From Haemaphysalis longicornis (lineage: Eukaryota; Arthropoda; Arachnida; Ixodida; Ixodidae): DNA of 64,000 nt. Below the pieces are notes generated by a model. That model did not search any database. It saw only the letters and a program-made list of their open reading frames with translations, and was not told the origin of the DNA. Where the stretch lies: positions 43,533,177 to 43,597,176 of the forward strand of contig CM023454.1 in assembly GCA_013339765.2 (NCBI GenBank). The letters are read 5' to 3'. A program made the translations under genes and the position numbers. How positions within the stretch are numbered: the first letter of the stretch is position 1; every line of letters begins with the position of its first letter. Positions 57,561 through 64,000 of the stretch are shown here, in pieces.

Positions 57561-58535
57561 AAATGCCAAGGCTAATCAACTTTTCAGTATATCTGCGCTT
57601 CTTGGGATTCTGATGACAGCGCATTGCTGTTGCTTTTGTAAGCCCACCTACAGAGTCAACCCACGTTGGATACGTCATTGCGTACGATACGATAAATCTG
57701 AGTACAACCAGTTTGTCAGCAAAAAATCAGTATATAACAGTTTTCTCAATAAAGCTGTTTGTTTCGTATAACGCTGTAGTTATGACATCGCTGTGTGGGA
57801 AAAAAAAGTTGGAAGCGTTAATGAGCTCGTTTATGTTGCCAATAGTCAGCGATTCACGGAAGGTCAAGGTACACAAAACACGTTTAACTATGGTTTATTG
57901 AGCGCATTTTGTTAAAACTTGTATAGTATTTCATGGGTGAAATCAAGCCATTGTTAGGAATAATTTAATTAGCTTTTTATATATATTTTACAGTGAAGTT
58001 GTATAGGTTATCGAACACATCGCTGTTCCTCGTACCTCCCCATCGACAGAAAGAGTATAGTTACTAAAAAGTTGAATAATAGGTTTCTTACTTCAAAACG
58101 CCTTGCGCACTTTATGTGAGAAATAATACAGGTTTTTTTCACTAAAGATTTAAAATGGTATTTATTCTAAGAACATAGTAAATCACCATACCTGACTTGA
58201 AATTTTTATCCTCCAAATACTCTTTCGCGGGTCTTCCGTCTGGGTTTTGATTTAGGTGTGTTTTGGTAATTTTGTTCTATCTATCATTGTTCACTATTTT
58301 TCACATTTTCTTGGGTGTTCCTATGGTGCTTGTTATTCCGAGGCAATAACCAGTTTTATTTCATTAAGGTGCAGCTGGCCCTTGGTACGTATGCTGCTTT
58401 AGTGGCGAGAGCTCAGTCCGCGTGCTTTTGAAAAGGGATTTAGCTTCGCGGAACCGCTTCAGGCCAATAAAACAGAGTTTTGTATGCAGAACCGGCTTTC
58501 GCGACAGTAACCACGCCATTAGAACCGAGCAATGA
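57561..58535. other. AT-rich stretch, no gene seen
   Basis: Contains short frames only (for example 57713-57901). AATAAA-like sequences occur near 57746, without any associated coding region. Confidence 0.45.
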
Positions 58536-58539
58536 AACG

Positions 58540-58862
58540 GAATATGATAGCTGTAACATTGTTTCAGGGAACAAACGCGTGTTAGGGACATATAAGTACA
58601 AATAAGGAATAAGAAATCGACTTGGGCAGGGATGTAAAGAGAAAGCAAGATAACCGCTGGTCATTAGGGGCAAAAGGTGGATCCCTAGAGATGGCAAGCG
58701 TAGCAAGGTGTGGTAGAAAGTTAGAGAGGCAGATGAGATTATTAAGTTTGCGGGGATAAATTTCTCACAGTTGCCACAGGACCGGGGTAATTGGGGAATA
58801 ATGGGAGAGTCTTTTCCCCTGCACTGGGCGTACATAGGGTGGTGATAACAATGATGAACCAC
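58540..58862 (+). pseudogene. RTE-type LINE, 3' terminal fragment
   Basis: The plus strand shows decayed remnants of the C-terminus of an arthropod LINE RT protein: NMIAVTL near 58540, a HVKRKQDNRWSL-like segment near 58640, and GRKLERQM near 58710. The 3' end TGCACTGGGCGTACATAGGGTGGTGATAACAATGATG resembles the (TGATGA)n tail that ends many RTE copies. The long minus frame here (58440-58862) is the familiar antisense shadow of this repeat. Truncated and non-coding. Confidence 0.6.
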
Positions 58863-59047
58863 GCCAAGGCACAGAAACTTTAGTTTTATGTCATTTTTGC
58901 TCCTTGAATGGCGGCTTGTGTTACGTTTTGGGCGGTGGTGTATTTTTTGCTAACCTGAGGGCTTCTGAGCGGCATTTCCGTCTATAAATTTTCTGTCTAT
59001 ATATGAGTGCCGAACCGGGTACCGGTTACGAATGTATAGAGAGGGGG
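58863..59047. other. Short unclassified spacer
   Basis: Nothing recognisable except a GAGAGGGGG purine run at 59038-59047, immediately before the TGTTAG start of the inverted LTR. It is placed like a polypurine tract and suggests a second BEL insertion in plus orientation, but no pol sequence precedes it. Confidence 0.35.
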
Positions 59048-59231
59048 TGTTAGAGAATGTATTCTGGTTTGTAGCTTCAAATCAGGCACATACCTACGCA
59101 GAGATTGGACACCAGGTTCCCTACCAAATTTGTCGGAACGCATGCACAAATTATTTTTCTTTTCTTTGGGGTATGTGTCAATAAACACCTCATGTTCGAT
59201 GGAACTGTTCGACGGGTTCTGGACTCTGGTC
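59048..59231 (+). repeat. BEL LTR fragment, inverted copy
   Basis: Starts TGTTAGAGAATG and mirrors 59265-59448 around 59248. It contains GTCAATAAACACC, where AATAAA would serve as polyadenylation signal. Orientation is opposite to the BEL pol at its right. Homology to its partner stops at GGACTCTGGTC, and the next 33 bases form the loop. Confidence 0.7.
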
Positions 59232-59264
59232 TTTTCGCAAAAGTTTGTGCATGCGTTCAGACCA

Positions 59265-59448
59265 GACCAGAGTCCAGAACCCGTCGAACAGTCCCATCGA
59301 ACATGAGGTGTTTATTGACACATACCCCAAAGAAAGAAGAAGAAGTTTGTGCATGTGTTCCGACTAATTTGGTAGGGAACCTGGTGTCCAAGCTCTGCGT
59401 AGGTATGTGCCTGATTTGAAGCTACGGACCAGAATACATTTTCTAACA
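59265..59448 (-). repeat. BEL 3' LTR, truncated
   Basis: On the minus strand the pol stop (59475) is followed by about 26 bases ending GGCATGAGGA, a weak polypurine tract, and then TGTTAG at 59448. This is the expected layout for a BEL/Pao 3' LTR. Sequence is recognisable to about 59265, where the inverted copy takes over, so the LTR end is missing or rearranged. The same AATAAA-bearing segment as in the partner is present. Confidence 0.75.
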
Positions 59449-59474
59449 TCCTCATGCCGGCGAAAACAGGAGCA

Positions 59475-60048
59475 TTATTTCGAAGCTTCCAGGGGATACA
59501 GATGTTGCACTGCACGTCGAATACGAGATCCGTCCGACTTCTTGAGAAGGCAAAGACGAACTCTGTTGTCAGAGCCCGGAAAAGTTTTTTCGATCACCGC
59601 CAGATCCCAAAGCGACCTTGGTGTTTTCTCGTTCACAATAAGGACGACATCGCCAACTTTAGCGTCGCTTGACGATGCATTATGTACAGTGTGGGGGGAT
59701 GGCAGCTGCAGTATGTGTTCGCTACGCCGCCACCGACTCCAAAAGGCATCTAGTAACTCTTTCCGTCGTCGCCAGCGTCTCCGAAATTCTTCTTCTGATG
59801 ACTTCTTCTGGATCTCTAAGATTCCACCTTCCGGTACCGACAGCAGTCTTCTGCCGATCAAAAAATGTGCGGGAGTTAAGGGTTACTCCTCTAGGGACGC
59901 TGAAAGGGTAGTCAGTAGCCGCGAGTTTACAACGGCTTCAACTTCGATAAGTAAATTGTACAGTTCATCATAGCCAAAATATATTAGCTTTTAAAACTTT
60001 TCTCAGTGATTCCTTGGTGGTTCTTATAGGTCTTTCGGAAAATCCGCC
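59475..60048 (-). pseudogene. BEL integrase tail and DUF5641-type C-terminal domain
   Basis: After the core and a frameshift, LLIEVEAVVNSRLLTTLSA and PLTPAHFLIGRRLLSVP lead into the C-terminal domain. A TAA at 59883 separates the first from the second. The domain has RRRWRRRKELLDAFWSRW and VGDVVLIVNEKTPRSLWDLA, then RIRRAVQHLYPLEASK, ending at 59475. This is the usual final domain of BEL pol. The LTR begins 26 bases further. Confidence 0.85.
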
Positions 60049-60528
60049 TCAGCACGCAGCTCGTTCGGCTATGAATTTCCAGTGGATTTGGTTTTCCCTA
60101 AAGTACTTCAATGTTCCCTCGTCTCGTATCGTACTCCAAATAGTTTTCAAATCTTTCGAAGCTCTTTTGAAAGTGAGGCTGTTGTCTGAATATACTGTCT
60201 TGCATATTCCTCTCCTGGCTGTAAAGCGACGGAATGCATCTAAAAAGTCTTGTGTGCTGAGACTTCGCACACGCTCGAGGTGTACTGCTCGCACGACGGC
60301 ACAAGTGAAGATGACAATGTAACATTTCTTGGCTCCGTCTCCTTCTCGATGGTACAAAGGTCCAGTAAAGTCAACTCCAAAGATACTGAACGGTTCGCAT
60401 TTGGTGACTCTATCCCTTGGGAGAGGGGCGAATGGCTCTCTCATTGCCTTCGCTGAATGTCTCTGGCATGTACTGAACTGACTCATCTCTTTTTTAACCA
60501 TTTGACAACCTCTGATGATCCAATATCG
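60049..60528 (-). pseudogene. BEL integrase core
   Basis: Continues in frame after the TAG: RYWIIRGCQMVKK, then the cysteine half, in which the first cysteine is replaced (SQFSTCQRH). The core has FGVDFTGPLY (first aspartate), AVHLERV and VYSDNSLTFKRASKDL (second aspartate). A TGA at 60049 falls in the conserved tryptophan pair before GGFSERPIRT, whose glutamate is intact. Integrase would join element DNA to the chromosome. Confidence 0.85.
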
Positions 60529-61300
60529 CTAACGTAACTGCACCAATGTATCTCGAACGCCGGCGTGAAAAAGCCGTCTGTGCTCGTTTTCAATTATTAA
60601 TCTTGTAAATTCGTCGTCTGGAGGAAGTACGATTGGGTGTTGCTCGCTGGTTGTGAAGTCGGAATTCTGTAGCCGTCCTCCCACTCTAATCAAACGATCC
60701 TCATCGCCGTAGGGCAAAAATTTGCTGATCACTGGATGGGTCAAATATTGAGGACAAAACGCCCGTTCTTGAGCTTTGTAAATCCGAAATTTCTTGGCGT
60801 TTTCAGTTTCGCAAGTTATTAGGGGTCCACTTATTTTTCCGCGAGGGTTACGAGAATTGTGGACAAACCGCATTATCCAAGCCGTGATGTTCAAGACCTT
60901 TGTCATGTTGTTGATCCTTGCGAGGTCAAAAAGCTCGGAAATATTCTTTTCAGTTACGGGTAAAACCTGCGTCCGTTCTTCTGTGGTTTCCGCATACGGT
61001 TCGCCGCGAAATGTTCTAATTGGCCATTTGTCACTTCCTTTGAGCAGCCAGTCAGGTCCTTCCCACCAAAGTTTGCTTTCTTGCAATTTCTTAGCCGATA
61101 TTCCACGCGTTAGTAAATCTGCAGGGTTCTCATCTGTCGGGCAGTAACGCCACGGTTCAATATCGGTTAGGGGATGGATCTCGCTCACTCTGTTTGCCAC
61201 GAACGTATTCCATTTTCCTGGGCTCGAGTTCAACCATCCTAGAACCGCAGATGAGTCTCTCCAGAACAAAACTTGGCCGCGGGTACCATACTCCTTCTGT
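60529..61300 (-). pseudogene. BEL RNase H end, linker and integrase zinc module start
   Basis: Begins FWRDSSAVLGWLN, with the third RNase H aspartate, then ENPADLLTRGI, the conserved end of the domain. A linker with WWEGPDWL follows, then RLIRVGGRLQNSDF and HPIVLPP. The HRRLFHAGVRDTLVQLR histidine half of the integrase zinc module comes last. A TAG at 60529-60531 then interrupts; the following sequence is in the same frame. Confidence 0.85.
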
Positions 61301-61304
61301 GCGG

Positions 61305-61751
61305 TTAAAGCCGAACTGCTGTTAGAGCCTCAAGAAGTTCCAACCTTGGTAGGGTCTGCGTTTTCAATGGGGCGACTCTTGTTTTGGCGATGAGCAGTAC
61401 AGTCATTATGCCACTGGTGGTTTCGACTCGCACGTAGACCGCAGATCTATAAGCTGAGGTGCTTGCATCAGAGAACACGTGGAAGGTTGTTTTGCTGGGT
61501 TCATTTGAGAGCACAAAGCGCGGTACCTGTATCACGTTAAGAAGACGAAGGTCTTTGCACCACTTGTCCCATTCAGTTTTTAAATCATCCAGCAAATGTC
61601 CGTCCCAGTTGACCTTCCTCTTCCAAGCCCTCTTAAAGAGTACCTTGACCTTCACTCTGTTCGGAGTAATAAAGCCGTATGGATCGTATATTTTGGCTGT
61701 GATTTTCAGCATATTCCTCATCGTGCTTGGAATTGAGGCTACCAGTTGCAT
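61305..61751 (-). pseudogene. BEL RT thumb and RNase H N-terminal part
   Basis: After a frameshift near 61755, the frame reads ITAKIYDPYGFITPNRVKVK (Pao retrotransposon peptidase/RT connection region). RNase H follows, with FHVFSDASTSAY holding the first catalytic aspartate and TLPRLELLEALTAVRL the glutamate. It ends in a stop at 61305, where another frameshift moves the protein to the next frame. Confidence 0.85.
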
Positions 61752-61900
61752 AATTCAGACGTGTCGAACCCGTAGGTATCCTCGTCCGGGTGCCATAACA
61801 CGCCTAGAACTTTCTTCTTTTGGGGAATCGTGAACTCAACATCAGAGTTAACGGTGTTGTCCCTTTCAGTAGCGGTCTTAAATTGCGGTTCATTAGTCGT

Positions 61901-62962
61901 TCATTTTCTGAGGTGCATGCCTACTTTGCTAATGACTTTGGCTGCATTGTCAAATAACAACAAGGCATTCTCGGTAGAGTCGGCGCCTGTCACAAAATCG
62001 TCAACGTAAAATTGACTTTTCATGGCCTTTGTAAGTTCATCATACGGACCTGTCGAAGTTTCAACATGGGAGTGTAGCGTGGCGCTCAGTAGAAAGGGAC
62101 TTGAGGTAGCACCAACAAGAACACGGTTCATTCTCCAGACAAGTTGTTTCGGCAAGGTCTGTCCAGGAGTCGGTGGGTGTTCATACCAAAAGTACCGAAA
62201 TGCGTCACAGTCGTTCTCCGACAACAAAATTTGCAAGAATGCTTTCTCTATGTCGGCTGTTACGACGACTCTGTACATCCTGAACTTCAGAAGTAGGGAA
62301 AGTACCGATGGATTCAGGTTCGGACCAGAGTGTAACACGTCATTCAGTGACAGTTCTTCAGGTGAACTAGATGACGCGTCAAAGACAATTCGAGTACTGG
62401 TTGTTTCCCTGTCGTTGCGAATGACTGCTCGGTGCGGCAGGTAGTAGACTGGACCGGCTGCTTCTTGTGTCGTCGCGGGTTGTGCGAAGTTGCTCTCAAC
62501 ATATTCGCGTATTGTCGCATCGTAGCGAATGAGAAACTCTGCGTTTTTCTGAAAACGTCGCCTGAGCTTGGCAAGCCGATCTTTCGCTTCCTTTACATTG
62601 CACTCAAGCTCCGGAGCGTTATCCTTCCAGGGAAGACAAACTTAGTACTTTTCATCCTTCCTCCTTATTTTTCTTCTGAATTCATTGAGAACTGGATCCT
62701 CGACAGATTCTTCTTCCTTGTGGTTAAGGATACCCATGTGCTCAACCTCCCAAAAGGCTTGCAGCTGTTGAGACAGTTTTTCGTTGTCGTCACTGAACTT
62801 CTGGGCCAATATCTTCATGACGCTAGTGGAACACGTTCCTCGGATATTCTCCGTGCCTTTTACCGGGCCCTGTAGCGTCCACCCGAAAGACGTCTCAACG
62901 GCAGTAAAGCCTTTTGTAAGCCGCCGAATTTTCCAGTTGTGACTTTCCAGTAATAGTCGCAT
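61901..62962 (-). pseudogene. BEL reverse transcriptase
   Basis: In the shifted frame the protein continues TAVETSFGWTLQGPVKG and reaches a TAA at 62642-62644. The same frame then runs open for about 245 codons to a TGA at 61901. It contains YYLPHRAVIRND, RIVFDASSSS (first catalytic aspartate region), ADIEKAFLQILLSE, YFWYEHP and FYVDDFVTGADS with an intact YVDD. Apart from the single stop the RT domain is uninterrupted. RT copies element RNA to DNA in cytoplasmic particles. Confidence 0.9.
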
Positions 62963-64000
62963 CCTATAAGTACCTGAATAGTGTCATCTGTTGGAGCATC
63001 AACATCATCGGCGAGTCGAAGATCCCGAACGTCCTCTCTCACGCAAGAAGTAGGAACTGAGAACGGAGTTCCACTGCATATTGTTGGTACCTCGAGGGCT
63101 TCGATCAGAATGGCCTCGGTGTCGTGACGGCTTGTAATCCACAGTTCCACGCGTCGTAGAGTCTGCTTAGATGGGCCCCTTGCTCCGAACGTTTGCACAT
63201 TCAGAGTCTCCTTTCCGACTTCCTTGCAGCTAAGGTTCTTGGCTGTGTCTTCCGTGAAGAACGTTGGTTGACTACCACCATCTAGAAGGCAGCGGACAAG
63301 TCGCGGCTGAGTGGAGCCACGTGCCCAAACTTTAGCTGTTTGTAGAAGAATAGTATCTTGGGCCTGAGTCACAGCACTGGTCACTTGAATTCCTTTCGTG
63401 ACGAACTGCCTCTGAGTGTCAATTGCCGAAGGAGCAGCGTATTTGGAGTCGCACAGGAATGTAAAGTGTCGGTCTTGGCAGTTCTGACAACGCAGAAATC
63501 TGGAGTTCCGACAGTCCTTGGCTGGGTGGAATTTTTTGCAACACTTAAAGCATCGGCCGCTTCGCTTGAGTATGTTCTTCTTTTCCTCAAGGGTTAACGT
63601 TTTATCACACGCAGTAGAGGAGTGTTCTTCATAACTGCAGAAATAACACGGTTCTTTGTCCGATCCGGAAGTGGTGGTAAAGGTGGCTGCTGAAGGTACA
63701 TAGTGGCGTCGTGCTTTGTCGTGGAGTATTTTGTGGACTGTTGACCCGTCCGATGCGATTTCTATGGCCTCCTCCTTGCTGCGAACTTCCTTCTTCAGGA
63801 AGTCTAGAAGCGCTGAAAATGTGCTATGAGTGTCAGCTTCCTCAGGCTTCTGTTGACAGTACCGAAGTACAAGCTCGTGAGGTAGCCGCTTCTCGATAGC
63901 CACCCTGAGCAGAGCACTGTACTGCTCCTGCTTCACCCCTAGTGCTTCAAGACTCCTGACGTTCTTTACCACTTCGTCGTAAAGATGTCGCAGTGCCCCA
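62860..64000 (-). pseudogene. BEL gag C-terminus, zinc knuckles and protease (partial)
   Basis: The open frame extends past 63972 to the window edge (GALRHLYDEVVKNV), so the methionine-like start inside is not real. After a helical gag segment come three knuckle-like clusters, beginning CYFCSYEEHSSTAC, CFKCCKKFHPAKDC and CQNCQDRHFTFLC (residues 109-174 counted from 63972). The retropepsin region reads VRCLLDGGSQPTFFTEDTAK, with the catalytic aspartate at residue 231. Family members usually have D-S-G or D-T-G there, and this copy has D-G-G. The frame is lost near 62935 at a one-base shift and ends at 62860 out of frame. Confidence 0.85.

Larger units (their letters stand above)
59475..64000 (-). 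mobile_element. BEL/Pao LTR retrotransposon, 3' part, runs off right edge
   Basis: The minus strand carries gag end and zinc knuckles, protease, RT with YVDD, RNase H, integrase and the C-terminal DUF5641-type domain, all in BEL order. The reading continues without a break to base 64000, so the 5' LTR and gag N-terminus lie outside. Damage counted from the frames: in-frame stops at 62642, 61901, 60529, 60049 and 59883, and frameshifts near 62935, 61755, 61305 and between 60048 and 59940. Protein similarity is otherwise strong, so this copy looks younger than the gypsy at 8.5 kb. Confidence 0.9.

Noticed and set aside
58440..58862. 140-codon minus frame
   Set aside because: Antisense of an RTE-type LINE 3' end; the recognisable protein remnants lie on the plus strand.
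59105..59419. 104-codon plus frame rich in cysteine
   Set aside because: It spans both arms of the LTR palindrome, so its two halves are mirror reads of the same DNA.
60794..61147. Plus-strand frames across 59.4-63.9 kb
   Set aside because: Shadows of the BEL polyprotein on the minus strand.
1..64000. CRISPR arrays, bacterial operons, tRNA or rRNA genes
   Set aside because: No spacer-repeat pattern, no ribosome-binding or operon structure, and no tRNA cloverleaf or rRNA segment recognised by eye. A tRNAscan-SE and Infernal run would settle the RNA genes.

Overview
This window is a eukaryotic repeat-rich, probably intergenic or heterochromatic stretch. I could not support a single intact host gene. 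The mix of families points to a chelicerate arthropod, most likely a hard tick: Penelope-like elements (PLEs) with a GIY-YIG nuclease, a Ty3/gypsy family with a tick-like integrase, a BEL/Pao element, an I/Jockey-type LINE with RNase H, and an RTE-type LINE tail. The taxonomic call is inference from remembered family sequences; no database was searched.

Layout. 1-4.7 kb: a decayed gypsy integrase (190-1110), a possible gypsy gag fragment (3052-3290), and a head-to-head inverted pair of PLE nuclease ends centred near 4567. 4.7-7.2 kb: AT-rich sequence with no recognisable gene. 7.2-16.4 kb: an AT-rich duplicated block interrupted by an old gypsy element (about 8485-15305) with two diverged LTRs. 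That gypsy is itself interrupted inside its integrase by a palindromic PLE pair (13462-14361). A second copy of the AT-rich block at 22.1-24.4 kb lacks the gypsy and so preserves an empty site. 16.4-17.1 kb: a PLE reverse transcriptase remnant. 17.1-21.4 kb: a plus-strand LINE with ORF1, RT and RNase H recognisable but most of the endonuclease missing. 24.4-35 kb: mostly unclassified AT-rich DNA with a PLE nuclease remnant (27310-27700) and several short tandem or inverted repeats.

34.97-56.93 kb: a satellite array of roughly 90 monomers of about 228 bp (76 codons). It contains nested duplications (offsets near 3.64 kb, about 16 monomers, and 5.46-5.7 kb, about 24-25 monomers), a 425-bp insertion with terminal inverted repeats that was copied along with the array, and an 885-bp insertion carrying a TATA box and initiator at canonical spacing.

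57-64 kb: a 266-bp tandem duplication that keeps an open frame in both copies, an RTE-type LINE tail, and a minus-strand BEL/Pao polyprotein (59475 to beyond the right edge) broken by at least five in-frame stops and four frameshifts. Its 3' LTR lies tail-to-tail with a second, oppositely oriented LTR copy.

The most interesting features are structural rather than coding: the layered satellite, the repeated palindromic fusions of transposon 3' ends, and the datable nested insertions with an internal empty-site control.
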